The notes: generated from the letters alone by a model not told the origin. A stretch of DNA of 64,000 nucleotides from an uncultured Clostridia bacterium (GCA_934793215.1 CAKVOP010000005.1:8225-72224); one strand, 5' to 3'; positions 28,403-37,915 are shown, counted from the stretch's first letter. Made by a program: numbers and translations.

Positions 28403-29986
28403 ATGGACAAATTTTATATCACAACACCTATTTATTATCCAAGTAGAAAGCTTACCATTGGGAATGCTTATACTACTATCGCGTGTGATGCTATTGCAAG
28501 ATTTAATCGTCTTCAAGGGAAAGAGGTATTTTATTTAACGGGAACAGATGAACATGGACAAAAAATAGCACAAGCGTCCGCGAATGCTGGCAAAACTGAA
28601 ATGGAATATCTCAACGAAATCATTGCCGACACAAAAGAGCTTTGGCGTATTTTGAACATTTCTTATGATAAGTTTATTAGAACGACTGATGATTATCACG
28701 AAAAAACAGCACAAAAAGTCTTTAACGAACTTTACAAGCGTGGTTACATATATAAAGGTTCTTATAAAGGTTGGTACTGCACACCTTGTGAATCTTTTTG
28801 GACTGAAAGCCAACTCGTAAATGGGAAATGTCCAGATTGCGGAAGAGAAGTTAAATTCCAAGAGGAAGAGGCTTATTTTTTCAAACTTTCAGAGTTTGGT
28901 GATAAACTTTTAAAACTTTACAACGATAATCCTGAATTTTTACTTCCAAGAAATAGAGTCAATGAAATGGTTAACAACTTTATTAAACCGGGACTACAAG
29001 ACCTCTGCGTTTCGAGAACCTCTGTAAAGTGGGGAGTGCCTGTTGAATTTGACCCTAAACATACAATTTATGTTTGGATAGATGCACTTTCAAACTACAT
29101 TTCTGCCTTGGGTTATGGAAGTGAAGACGACTCACTTTTTAAAAAGTTCTGGCCAGCTGATGTCCACATTGTTGGAAAAGAAATAGTTCGTTTTCACGCA
29201 GTAATTTGGCCTGCAATGCTTATGGCACTTGATCTTCCACTTCCAAAACGAATATTTGCTCATGGTTGGATACTTTTTGGAGGAGACAAACTTTCAAAGA
29301 GTAAAGAGGTAGGGGGAGAGAAAGAATGTGTAGACCCCCGCGTGCTTGTGCCTCTATACTCTGCTGATGCGGTTAGATACATTTTATATAGAGAAATACC
29401 TTTTGGCAGTGATGGTAATTATTCGACCGATATTTTTCTTACAAGAATCAACGCCGATCTTTCAAACAATTTTGGAAATCTCGTTTCGAGAACTTTTGGA
29501 ATGGTAAAAAAATACTTTGGTGGAGTTATCCCAGTTTCTCACTCTTTAACCCAGCAAGATGATAGTGATTTTCGAGATAAAGTGCTTGCAAAAGCAAAGG
29601 AAGTATTTGATATCATGTCAAACTATGATGTCACAAAAGCTGTCACAGCAGTTTTTGATATATTTAGCGAAGCAAACACTTACATTCAAAAGGTTCAACC
29701 TTGGGTGATTGCGAAAGACGAAAATGGCAAAGAAAGACTTGAAAGTGTTATGAGGTCACTTCTTGAAGCAATAAGAATCGGGACTAAACTCTTCCAGTCA
29801 TTTGCCCCAGAGACATGTGAAAAAGTGCTTTATGCTCTTGGTCTTGATGCAAAAGAGAATTTCAAAGATTTAGACAATTTTGAAGGGCTTGCAAGTGGAA
29901 AAGAACTTGGAGAACTTGGCATTTTGTTCCCACGACTTGACATAGAAGCAGAAAAAGCAAAACTTAAAGAAATTGCCAATGCTTAA
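28403..29986 (+). CDS. metG: methionyl-tRNA synthetase
   Basis: Charges tRNA-Met with methionine. Start at 28403 (MDKFYITTPIYYPS) has ACGGAG at the right distance; an ATG 21 nt upstream falls at the expected transcription start. Class I synthetase: the HIGH-type motif reads TIGN (residues 18-21, in KLTIGNAYTT), followed by FLTGTDEHGQKI in the form YLTGTDEHGQK, a zinc-knuckle region (YCTPC...KCPDC), WIDALSNY, and the KMSKS loop as KLSKS near 296. 527 residues, lacking the C-terminal tRNA-binding (Trbp111-like) domain of longer homologs. The HIGH variant is noteworthy, but the rest is well conserved. Followed by a strong terminator. Confidence 0.95.
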   Translation: MDKFYITTPIYYPSRKLTIGNAYTTIACDAIARFNRLQGKEVFYLTGTDEHGQKIAQASANAGKTEMEYLNEIIADTKELWRILNISYDKFIRTTDDYHEKTAQKVFNELYKRGYIYKGSYKGWYCTPCESFWTESQLVNGKCPDCGREVKFQEEEAYFFKLSEFGDKLLKLYNDNPEFLLPRNRVNEMVNNFIKPGLQDLCVSRTSVKWGVPVEFDPKHTIYVWIDALSNYISALGYGSEDDSLFKKFWPADVHIVGKEIVRFHAVIWPAMLMALDLPLPKRIFAHGWILFGGDKLSKSKEVGGEKECVDPRVLVPLYSADAVRYILYREIPFGSDGNYSTDIFLTRINADLSNNFGNLVSRTFGMVKKYFGGVIPVSHSLTQQDDSDFRDKVLAKAKEVFDIMSNYDVTKAVTAVFDIFSEANTYIQKVQPWVIAKDENGKERLESVMRSLLEAIRIGTKLFQSFAPETCEKVLYALGLDAKENFKDLDNFEGLASGKELGELGILFPRLDIEAEKAKLKEIANA

Positions 29987-29989
29987 ATA

Positions 29990-30034
29990 AAGTTCACACA
30001 AGGTGATAATCTCACTTTGTGTGACTTTTTTTGT
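29990..30034 (+). terminator. intrinsic terminator after metG
   Basis: Stem AGTTCACACAAGGTGA paired with TCACTTTGTGTGACT (one bulge/wobble), followed by a run of seven T. Confidence 0.9.
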
Positions 30035-30104
30035 TTAAACAAGGCTAAAATTTTAACTTATGGAAAAAATTAACATAACTGAAAGCATAATTTTTGATTT
30101 TTTA

Positions 30105-30133
30105 TTTGAAAAAAAGATAAAAAAGTGTAAAAT
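30105..30133 (+). promoter_or_regulatory. promoter of the cvpA-like/rsmH/ftsL/PBP operon
   Basis: TTTGAA (or TTGAAA one base on) with a 16-17 nt spacer and TAAAAT. An ACAGGAGG ribosome site and ATG follow within 25 nt. No further promoter is obvious before the next three genes. Confidence 0.7.
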
Positions 30134-30154
30134 GATATTAACAGGAGGGGCGTT

Positions 30155-32770
30155 ATGACTCAATCGAGCATATCATGGATTATTTCAATAGGATTTATTG
30201 TACTTCTAGGAATAGGATTTTTGATTGGCCTTTGGAGGGGCTGGAAAAGGTCGCTTCTTAATTTCGGTTGCTCAATTATAGGTATGATTGTAGCCATTTT
30301 TGTTACAAAACCTATCACAACCGCAATTCTGGGAATTGAAGTTACCTCGGGCGGAGTAAGAACATCTTTAAGCGGACTTATTGTGAAAGAGCTTCAAAAG
30401 AATGAAGACATAAACCTTATGATGAACGCGAATGCAAACTTTAAGCAGTTTATTTATGGTCTGCCAAGTGCTCTTGCAAGCACCCTTGTTTTTGTTGCCG
30501 TTTCTGCAGTGGTTGCACTTCTTGCTTATACAATTTATAGAATAGCTTGCATCGGCGTAAAATATCGTCCAGCCGAAAGAAAACATAGACTCGTGGGAGC
30601 AGGAGTGGGAGCGGTCAAAATGCTTATATTGAGTTCTATTGCACTAATGCCTCTTACAAGTCTTATAGGACTTACAAGTGACATGACTGAAAGAGAAAGC
30701 TTTGTGGTTTCAGCACAGGCGGAAAATCAAACAGGTAGCCCTTATGGTTATATTGGTGAATATATTCCAGAACAGGCGATAGTAGCTGTGCGTGGCGTTA
30801 ACGATAGTTTACTTTCAAAAATTTGCGGACTTGGCGGAATGGACGACAAACTTTTTGATTTTTATGGGCAAGTAAAAGTTGATGACAAGCAAGTGCTTGT
30901 GCGAGAAGAAGTGCCTGCATATTATGAAGTCTTGGCGTTTAAATATGATATCGAACACACAACAAATCTTTCGTTTGCAAATATCAATTATGAAAAAGTT
31001 GGCATTGCTACTGATAAAATTGTAGAGTCTCCACTTTTCACAAAAGTTGTTTCATCAACTCTTGCCGATATAATTATAAATTATGAAAACTATTCCTTTA
31101 TGGCTGGATTAAAAGCCGACTATGGTCAAATTCTTGATAATATTAGTGCCAGCCTTTCAGCGATTGAAAGTGAAGGCGGAAATGTAAGTGAATATTTTGC
31201 TCACGACATTAAAACCGCAGTTGAAATATTTAAAACCATGGGTGCCAACGGCGTGATTGATGACATTAAAGCACTTGAAAACAAAAATGCTGATAGAATC
31301 ATTGAAACGCTTGAAAATGAGAGCGTAAAAGAAGGAAAGCTTACAAATAAAGATAGTTTTGATAGTGCTGTTTCAAGCTTCTTCAAAATGAACACAGTGC
31401 GAGATTCGATCGCAGAAATTTTGAAAAAGTACTCAAAAGATTTAATAAATGGTCTTGACGAAATAGGCGTTGACACTTCGGCGTGGACTGATGAAAATTG
31501 GGGAAAACAAGCAGTCGATATCTCAAAATTTGTAAAAAGTTATGCTGATTTAGTAAAAGATGTAAAGTTTGCGGACATTATCGCTGATGCAACAATTTTG
31601 CTCGACAGCAATAAAGATTATGATATTTTAGGTGTTATGGCAAATCTTGGAAGCTTAATTGATAACGCTAGAAGCATTGAACTCTTAAGGACGAGCGACA
31701 ATAAGCCAATCTTTGATAAACTTCTTACTGACAACAACATTGTTCTTCCAGATAAAAGTGCTGAAATTAAAAATGCAAGTGGAGAAAAAGTAACTATTTC
31801 AAATTATACTGACCTGTTTGGCTTTGTTGCACCAAGTCTTGAAAAACTTAAATCAAGCGGAATGTATGATGTTATCACAGGCGAAGGGGATAAAGTAAAA
31901 GGTATTGCAAATATTATTTCTATTCAAAGTGAAACTGGAACTTATCCAAACAAAGATATTTTGAAAGAAATAATTCTTCCACTCAATCAAGTGGAACCAA
32001 CAAAGTCACTTATAATGGATAGTTTAACATCTTCGCTTGGAAGTGGATTTATTGATTTAAGTGGTCTTAACACTTATGATGAATGGGACAAAGATTTAGG
32101 ATATATTTCAAGTCTTCTTATCGTTTTAAACACCGATAAGATGCCAGATGGTGTTACTACTTATCTTGATAAGGTGCTTGACAATAAAATCGGCGAAGTG
32201 TTTGACAATCTTGCGGACGACCAAATTGATGGTATCATAAAGCCAATTCTATATGCAAAAGCAACAACAACGCTCAAGAATGATATTATGAGTCAAATTG
32301 CACAAGAATGTAACAGCCTTACTGGTGCAAGCGATACTATAAGCCTTGCAGGTGTCACTCTTGAAAATGGTAATCCAGACGACCAAGCGAATGAAATTTG
32401 TGCTGTTATGAAATCCCTTATAGCTCTCCGTGGAGAAAGTGGGAATCTTAAGGATATGAACGAAGACAAAGTTAAAACAATGCTTATTTCGCTACAAGCA
32501 AACGGGTATAGAACTATAATCAACACAAGCCTTACAAGCGAAGGGGCATTCAAAGGAATCTTTGGTTCAGTAATGAACAAATTTACAAGTGAACTCGCTG
32601 AATATGATTCAGCTTGCGAAGCAAAATATGGCAAATCAACAGTTGAAAAAATTGAGGATATGTGTGGCGAACAAAATTATTTACAAACATCAAATTATGG
32701 CAAGATTGATTTTGGCAAAGTATTTGAAAATATAAATAGTCTTAAAACTGAACTTGATTCTTTAATTTAA
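30155..32770 (+). CDS. CvpA-like membrane protein with long extracytoplasmic region (871 aa)
   Basis: The first 170 or so residues resemble CvpA-family proteins: four hydrophobic segments (about 7-27, 34-52, 103-126, 146-168), with the characteristic GFLIGLWRGWKRSLLNF after the first. The remaining roughly 700 residues carry no clear membrane helix and are rich in Asp, Lys, Asn, Ser and helical-looking (repeated DxLxxI patterns). CvpA proteins are usually 160-200 residues, so this is a large C-terminal extension or fusion. It is the first gene of an operon with rsmH (14 nt downstream), an FtsL-like gene and a transpeptidase, suggesting a role at the division site or envelope. Function of the extension is unknown. 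Confidence 0.75.
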   Translation: MTQSSISWIISIGFIVLLGIGFLIGLWRGWKRSLLNFGCSIIGMIVAIFVTKPITTAILGIEVTSGGVRTSLSGLIVKELQKNEDINLMMNANANFKQFIYGLPSALASTLVFVAVSAVVALLAYTIYRIACIGVKYRPAERKHRLVGAGVGAVKMLILSSIALMPLTSLIGLTSDMTERESFVVSAQAENQTGSPYGYIGEYIPEQAIVAVRGVNDSLLSKICGLGGMDDKLFDFYGQVKVDDKQVLVREEVPAYYEVLAFKYDIEHTTNLSFANINYEKVGIATDKIVESPLFTKVVSSTLADIIINYENYSFMAGLKADYGQILDNISASLSAIESEGGNVSEYFAHDIKTAVEIFKTMGANGVIDDIKALENKNADRIIETLENESVKEGKLTNKDSFDSAVSSFFKMNTVRDSIAEILKKYSKDLINGLDEIGVDTSAWTDENWGKQAVDISKFVKSYADLVKDVKFADIIADATILLDSNKDYDILGVMANLGSLIDNARSIELLRTSDNKPIFDKLLTDNNIVLPDKSAEIKNASGEKVTISNYTDLFGFVAPSLEKLKSSGMYDVITGEGDKVKGIANIISIQSETGTYPNKDILKEIILPLNQVEPTKSLIMDSLTSSLGSGFIDLSGLNTYDEWDKDLGYISSLLIVLNTDKMPDGVTTYLDKVLDNKIGEVFDNLADDQIDGIIKPILYAKATTTLKNDIMSQIAQECNSLTGASDTISLAGVTLENGNPDDQANEICAVMKSLIALRGESGNLKDMNEDKVKTMLISLQANGYRTIINTSLTSEGAFKGIFGSVMNKFTSELAEYDSACEAKYGKSTVEKIEDMCGEQNYLQTSNYGKIDFGKVFENINSLKTELDSLI

Positions 32771-32784
32771 ACAAAAGGAAAAAA

Positions 32785-33714
32785 ATGGAATTCAAACATA
32801 AACCAGTGTTGTTAGACGAGGTAATAAATGGGCTTAACATAAGGGCAGATGGAATTTATATTGATTGTACAATGGGTGGTGGCGGTCATTCAAGCGTGAT
32901 TGCCTCTCATCTTGCGGGTGGAAGACTGATAGGTTTCGACCGCGATGAAGATGCAGTTGCAGTTTGCAAGAAAAGATTTGAAAATAGTCCTTGTGTGACT
33001 GTCATAAAAGCAAATTATAAAGATGCTCCTCATATTCTGCAAGAAATGGGGATAGAAAAAGTTGACGGAGTGCTGATTGACCTTGGTGTAAGCAGTTATC
33101 AAATAGATAATGGAGAGCGTGGTTTTTCTTTTCTGCATGAGGGTAGACTTGATATGCGTATGGATAGACAGCAACCATTTTCTGCATACGATGTTGTCAA
33201 TGCTTACCCAAAAGAAAAACTTGTTGAGGTATTGTATAAATATGGAGAAGAGGACAATGCAAAAAGGATTGTTGACAACATCTTAAAGCATCGTGCAATA
33301 AAGCCTATTGAAACAACAACCGAACTTAAAGATATCATTGAAGAGTGTTATCCTAAAAAACTTTTATATGGCAAAGGTGGTGTGTCAAAAAAGACTTTTC
33401 AAGCCATTAGAATTGAAGTTAATGGGGAACTCGCTGGGTTAGATGAGTGCTTGGCAGAGTTTATAGATATGCTTGCAAGTGGTGGACGCATGGCGGTGAT
33501 AACATTTCATAGCCTTGAAGACAGAATCGCAAAAAACGTGTTTAAAGACGCTTGTACTGGTTGTATTTGTCCACCTAAAACACCGATTTGCATTTGCCAC
33601 CACAAAGAAAAAGGCTTTTTGGTTTCTCGCAAACCAATTACTGCGTCTAAAGAAGAATTGGAAGAAAATTCGCGCAGTAGCAGTGCAAAATTGAGAATTT
33701 TTGAAAAGAAATAA
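32785..33714 (+). CDS. rsmH: 16S rRNA (cytosine1402-N4)-methyltransferase
   Basis: Methylates N4 of C1402 in the 16S rRNA decoding site using SAM. 309 residues, normal length. Typical N-terminus HKPVLLDEVI, SAM-binding DCTMGGGGHS, GVLIDLGVSSYQID, RMD, the FQAIRIEVN segment and the C-terminal SRKPI...N.RSSSAKLR(I)FEK motif. A cysteine-rich patch CTGCICPPKTPICICH occurs near 255-270. Ribosome site AAAAGGA. In most bacteria rsmH heads the division and cell wall cluster before ftsL; the same order is kept here. Confidence 0.96.
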   Translation: MEFKHKPVLLDEVINGLNIRADGIYIDCTMGGGGHSSVIASHLAGGRLIGFDRDEDAVAVCKKRFENSPCVTVIKANYKDAPHILQEMGIEKVDGVLIDLGVSSYQIDNGERGFSFLHEGRLDMRMDRQQPFSAYDVVNAYPKEKLVEVLYKYGEEDNAKRIVDNILKHRAIKPIETTTELKDIIEECYPKKLLYGKGGVSKKTFQAIRIEVNGELAGLDECLAEFIDMLASGGRMAVITFHSLEDRIAKNVFKDACTGCICPPKTPICICHHKEKGFLVSRKPITASKEELEENSRSSSAKLRIFEKK

Positions 33715-33745
33715 AAGCATAAACGAGAAAGGAGGATAGTATATT

Positions 33746-34414
33746 ATGGAAGAGAAAGCCCTACTTGTTGAAATAGAGAAAGACAAGGAAAAAGTTATTG
33801 AGCAAAAACTTGAAGAACAGCGAAAACGCTATCATGACGAGATTGTTGTTCCCGAGAAGAAACCACAAGATATGCACTTGTTTTCTTCAAAAACTTATCC
33901 TTCCTCGCTTCCTAAAATTAAACCTTCCAGCATGCAAAATAAATCAGCACAAGAGGTGGCTGATCAGCCTAGGCAAGAGGTTAAACAAAGTGAGGCTTCC
34001 AAAGTAATTGAAAAGCCCAACTATGATTTAATGGAAGAGTTAAGTGAGAGTGAGCGCGAAAAAGTCTATGTAATTGAAAAGGATAAGCCTAGTGAGGAAT
34101 CATCAAAAAAAACCTCACGATTTAAAAAAATTGCGTTAGCAATATTGTTTGGCATATTTGGTATTTGGGGTATCGTAAACATAACACAAATTGACCTAAT
34201 TTCTTCACAAGTCGCAGATGTGAAAAGCGAATATAGCATGAACCTCATAAGTTATCTAAATAACCTTAAAAATCTTGACGCGACCAACTCAAACAACATG
34301 CAAAATCTTCTAGACACAATCCCAGACCAAGAACTAAAACCAAGTGGAATCGAAAAACAAAGTAATTGGTTTGATAGATTTTGTAACTTTCTAGGGGGCA
34401 TGTTTGGAGGTTAA
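33746..34414 (+). CDS. FtsL-like division protein (by position and topology)
   Basis: 222 residues: a long charged cytoplasmic N-terminus (about 1-125), one transmembrane helix (about 127-148, ALAILFGIFGIWGIVNITQ), then a short extracytoplasmic part with a heptad-like stretch (LISSQVADVKSEYSMNLISYLNNL). FtsL proteins are small bitopic coiled-coil proteins of the divisome encoded between rsmH and the division transpeptidase, exactly this gene's place. Sequence similarity to FtsL is too weak to see by eye, and the cytoplasmic part is longer than usual. AAAGGAGG ribosome site; the next gene starts 2 nt after its stop. Confidence 0.65.
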   Translation: MEEKALLVEIEKDKEKVIEQKLEEQRKRYHDEIVVPEKKPQDMHLFSSKTYPSSLPKIKPSSMQNKSAQEVADQPRQEVKQSEASKVIEKPNYDLMEELSESEREKVYVIEKDKPSEESSKKTSRFKKIALAILFGIFGIWGIVNITQIDLISSQVADVKSEYSMNLISYLNNLKNLDATNSNNMQNLLDTIPDQELKPSGIEKQSNWFDRFCNFLGGMFGG

Positions 34415-34416
34415 GG

Positions 34417-36318
34417 TTGCAAAAGCCATTTACGCTTTATTCATTAAAACGAAGGATATTGGCCATCACGATGGTCATATCCTTTATTTTTTGTGCGCTT
34501 TGTATAAGATTGTTCGTTTTGCAGGTTGTAGAAGGAAAATCTTTGCAGATTAGGGCGACTGACCAGTGGACGAGAGACCTCGCCATTGTCGCACCGAGAG
34601 GAAAGATATATGACAAGACAGGTGCAACACTTGCGGTAAGTTATACAACTTACAATATTTATGTGCGTGCCAGAGAGGTAAAGAACCCTGAACTTGTGAG
34701 CCGAAAACTTTGTGATGAATTTTCATTAGATTATGAAAGTGTTTACAAAAAGGCTACCAATAAAAAAGTCAGTGAGTCGCTTGTTAAAATGCAGGTGGAA
34801 GGAGAGCAAGCCCAAAAGATATATGACATGAGGCTAGATGGTATTTATCTAGCTGAAAATACAGCGAGATTTTATCCTTACGGAAATCTTTTAACACAAG
34901 TTCTTGGATTTACAAGTATTGACAATGAGGGGCAAACGGGTGTTGAAGCGTATTACAATAAAACTCTTGCAGGAATTAATGGGTTTAGTTATGTTCAAAG
35001 TGATTTGCAAGGGCGTGAGATTGGCGGAAGTTTGAGGTATTATGTAGGTGCACAAGAAGGGAATAACTTGACTTTAACAATAGATAGCAAAATGCAACTT
35101 ACAGTAGAGCAGACCCTTGAAAAAATTATGCTTGAACAAAAAGCCAAAGCGGTCACGGGTATAATTTTAGATGCCCAAAATGGTGGAGTTTTGGCAATGA
35201 GTAGCAAGCCAAGCTTTGACCTTAACAGTGTGCCTCGTGAAAATCTTGAAGCACTGTTTGAGCAAAGTAAGATGAAAAGTGTGACTGATATTTATGAACC
35301 GGGGTCTACTTTTAAAATTCTCACTGTTTCGGCAGCACTAGAAGAGGGACTGACAAATTTAAACGACAGATTTTATTGCCCAGGATACAGAATAGTTGAT
35401 GGAATGAGAATTAAATGCTGGAAAACTATTGGACATGGCTCTCAAAACTTAAAAGAGGCTTTTGCAAACTCTTGCAATTGCTGTTTTATGGATTTGGCAT
35501 TAAGGCTTGGGAAAGATAAATTTTATTCTTATATGGAAAAGTTTGGATTAGGACAAAAGACGGGGATTGATTGCTCGGGAGAACAAAAAGGTATTCTTAT
35601 GAGTAAATCGGTTGTTAAAAATGTCGACCTAGCACGTATGGGTTTTGGGCACGCAATTACTGTAACACCTATTCAACTTTTAAGCGGTGTGGCTTGCGTG
35701 ACGAATGGCGGAACATATCATAGCCCTCATATTATGGACTCGGTGTGTGATAAAGATGGGAATGTTGAGCAAAAGGCAAATGTCAAGACAAAAGAGAATA
35801 TAATTTCATCTTCAACAAGCCACACTGTAAACGAACTTTTAGAGTTTGCTGAAAACAAAACTGGCAAGTATACTTTTGTTGAAGGTTACAATGTTGGAGG
35901 GAAAACAGGAACAGCACAAAAATATAAGGGAACGGGCGGTATTGATCAAGGAAAATATATTTCTTCATTTATTGGCACATATCCAGCAGACAATCCTAAA
36001 TATTTGGTTTTTGTTATGGTTGATGAGCCAAGTGCAGGAGCGTATTATGGAAGCATAGTTGCCGCTCCTTACGGGAAAATGATCTTTACTGAACTCTTTG
36101 AATACCTTGGCGAGAAAAAACAAGATGAAAGTGTTGAAGTTAAAAAATGTACGATGCCTTACGTTGAAGGGCTTTCTCTTGCAGCGGGCGTGGACTTAAT
36201 TAAAAAGGCGGGACTTGAATATGAACTTGACGGCGAGGGCGACATGATTGTTAAACAACTCCCACCTCAGGGGACAGTCTTAAATGAAGGCACAAGTGTT
36301 GTGATAGTAACAAATTAA
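34417..36318 (+). CDS. ftsI: peptidoglycan transpeptidase (SpoVD/FtsI-type PBP with PASTA domain)
   Basis: Class B penicillin-binding protein that cross-links peptidoglycan outside the membrane. The start is TTG at 34417, supported by GGAGG six bases upstream. One N-terminal membrane helix (about 15-36), the pedestal/dimerisation region starting at RGKIYDKTG, then the transpeptidase with catalytic S297 in STFK (297-300), SCN at 352-354 and KTG at 496-498. A single PASTA-like domain forms the C-terminus (MPYVEGLSLAAGVDLIKKAGL...). 633 residues and one PASTA resemble SpoVD; as the only such gene after ftsL it may be the division transpeptidase. The usual following genes mraY and murD are absent here. 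Confidence 0.93.
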   Translation: MQKPFTLYSLKRRILAITMVISFIFCALCIRLFVLQVVEGKSLQIRATDQWTRDLAIVAPRGKIYDKTGATLAVSYTTYNIYVRAREVKNPELVSRKLCDEFSLDYESVYKKATNKKVSESLVKMQVEGEQAQKIYDMRLDGIYLAENTARFYPYGNLLTQVLGFTSIDNEGQTGVEAYYNKTLAGINGFSYVQSDLQGREIGGSLRYYVGAQEGNNLTLTIDSKMQLTVEQTLEKIMLEQKAKAVTGIILDAQNGGVLAMSSKPSFDLNSVPRENLEALFEQSKMKSVTDIYEPGSTFKILTVSAALEEGLTNLNDRFYCPGYRIVDGMRIKCWKTIGHGSQNLKEAFANSCNCCFMDLALRLGKDKFYSYMEKFGLGQKTGIDCSGEQKGILMSKSVVKNVDLARMGFGHAITVTPIQLLSGVACVTNGGTYHSPHIMDSVCDKDGNVEQKANVKTKENIISSSTSHTVNELLEFAENKTGKYTFVEGYNVGGKTGTAQKYKGTGGIDQGKYISSFIGTYPADNPKYLVFVMVDEPSAGAYYGSIVAAPYGKMIFTELFEYLGEKKQDESVEVKKCTMPYVEGLSLAAGVDLIKKAGLEYELDGEGDMIVKQLPPQGTVLNEGTSVVIVTN

Positions 36319-36398
36319 AATCTTTTGTCTTGGTTGTTTATTTTAAAATCGTTTTTTTATTAAATTCTATTTAAAAAACAAAAATTTATAAAATTTGT

Positions 36399-36426
36399 TT
36401 GATATATTTTCAATTTTGATTAAAAT
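36399..36426 (+). promoter_or_regulatory. promoter of the yugP-type pair, leaderless
   Basis: TTGATA, 16 nt, TAAAAT, with 6 nt to the ATG at 36433. Transcription should start at or beside the ATG; no ribosome site is present. Confidence 0.65.
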
Positions 36427-36432
36427 ATCTAT

Positions 36433-37143
36433 ATGAAGAATGTCATCATTGGGGTTGTCGTTATTGCGATTGCGATTGTGTTTTGCTTGTTGCTTGCGAT
36501 TGCAAATTTTTCGGGGGATCGATTTTTTGAAAAGTATGAAAAACTAAATGGGGTCATGCCTGATTGTCCTATTTATCCTCTTGAATTTGTAAACGATATA
36601 AACAGAAAACACTTTAATAATTCTCTTAAAATTGGCAAGACTGACAAAAAAGCGGGAGACGCTTATGCAAAGGGATTTTTAATTTTATCCAATGAAACTT
36701 TATCAACTCCCAGTCTCGCATCGTTAACTATCATTTCTCATGAAATGGGGCATGCAAAGCAAGATAGAGAGGGAAACAAGCTCACATCTCTCAATAGACT
36801 TAGGCGCCTTGGACGCGTTCTTGGTGCATTTTTATTGCCGTTTTTAATAGCGGGTGGACTTATTATGCTTTTGTCAAAGGAACTTTTTTATCTTGGTGTG
36901 GGGCTTGCCTGTGGAGGTGCACTAATATTTTTAATTGCCCTTTTTGTTAAACTAAAAACCATTTCAATCGAAAAAGAAGCGTCTAAATTTGCCCTCATTT
37001 ACCTTGCGGATTATTTAAACGATAATGAAGTAGAAGAATGTGGGAAATTTTTGAAAGACGCTAGAATGACTTATTGGGCAGATTTTTTAAGAACTCTTTT
37101 CTTTTGGACATTTCTTACTAAAAAGAGTAAATTTTTTAATTAA
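36433..37143 (+). CDS. membrane zinc metallopeptidase, YugP-like (first copy)
   Basis: 236 residues. An N-terminal membrane helix (3-26), a zinc-binding HEMGH at residues 103-107, two further hydrophobic segments (about 130-150 and 153-173) and a third ligand candidate in EKEASKFA. This plan matches YugP-like neutral zinc metallopeptidases, integral membrane proteins of unsettled function. It shares layout and the HExGH region with the next gene but is clearly diverged, so an old duplication. The gene probably starts on a leaderless transcript. Confidence 0.8.
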   Translation: MKNVIIGVVVIAIAIVFCLLLAIANFSGDRFFEKYEKLNGVMPDCPIYPLEFVNDINRKHFNNSLKIGKTDKKAGDAYAKGFLILSNETLSTPSLASLTIISHEMGHAKQDREGNKLTSLNRLRRLGRVLGAFLLPFLIAGGLIMLLSKELFYLGVGLACGGALIFLIALFVKLKTISIEKEASKFALIYLADYLNDNEVEECGKFLKDARMTYWADFLRTLFFWTFLTKKSKFFN

Positions 37144-37154
37144 GGAGAAGAATT

Positions 37155-37874
37155 ATGACTGTATATGAAATTGGTTATATTATATCGGCATTCTTGCTGG
37201 TGATTGCTGTTATCTTGGCAATATCAGCACAAGTTAAGGTGCAAAGTACTTATGAAAAATACAAGAATATTCCTTCATCAATAGATATGACTGGGGCGGA
37301 GTTAGCACAAATGCTTATTTCCCGTGAGGGATTAAACGTAATAGTTCAATCGTGCAGGGGAAACCTCAGTGATAATTATAATCCAAGCAATAGAACTCTT
37401 AATATTTCACAAGGCAACTATAATTCTCGTTCAATTGCATCACAGGCGATAGTCGCGCATGAATTTGGTCATGCACTTCAACATGCAAAAGGGTATAAAC
37501 CAATGTTCGCAAGGCAGGGAATTATCAAATTTTCAAACATTATGTCAAGCCTATTCATGCCATTACTTATTTTAGGCGTGATTTTGGAAGTGTGTTCTTT
37601 GGGAAGACTTCATATTGGCAGTTTTATAATTTATTTTTCGGTTGCATTATATGGTGTTGCAGTACTTTTAAATCTCGTCACTTTACATGTTGAATACGAT
37701 GCATCTAATCGAGCCAAAGAGGTCATGATTTCTCTTGGTGCTGGTGATGATGGAGAGAAAAAAGCGGTTTCAAATTTGTTAAATGCAGCAGCACTCACAT
37801 ATTTTGCTTCAATGCTGGTAAGTCTTGCCTACTTTTTGAGATTGTTATTTATCTTGCTCTCTTCACGAGATTGA
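37155..37874 (+). CDS. yugP: YugP-type membrane zinc metallopeptidase (second copy)
   Basis: 239 residues with N-terminal helix (7-25), TGAELAQMLISREGL and the zinc site HEFGHALQH (H102, E103, H106), then hydrophobic segments around 125-145 and 155-175 and a last one near the C-terminus; the third ligand is probably in EYDASNRA. This is the standard YugP (zinc metallopeptidase) sequence pattern. It lies 11 nt after the first copy with its own AAGGAGAAG site, so the two are cotranscribed. Substrate unknown. Confidence 0.88.
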   Translation: MTVYEIGYIISAFLLVIAVILAISAQVKVQSTYEKYKNIPSSIDMTGAELAQMLISREGLNVIVQSCRGNLSDNYNPSNRTLNISQGNYNSRSIASQAIVAHEFGHALQHAKGYKPMFARQGIIKFSNIMSSLFMPLLILGVILEVCSLGRLHIGSFIIYFSVALYGVAVLLNLVTLHVEYDASNRAKEVMISLGAGDDGEKKAVSNLLNAAALTYFASMLVSLAYFLRLLFILLSSRD

Positions 37875-37915
37875 CTTGACTGATATCTTTATAAATCTTC
37901 GGCAAATCATATGTT

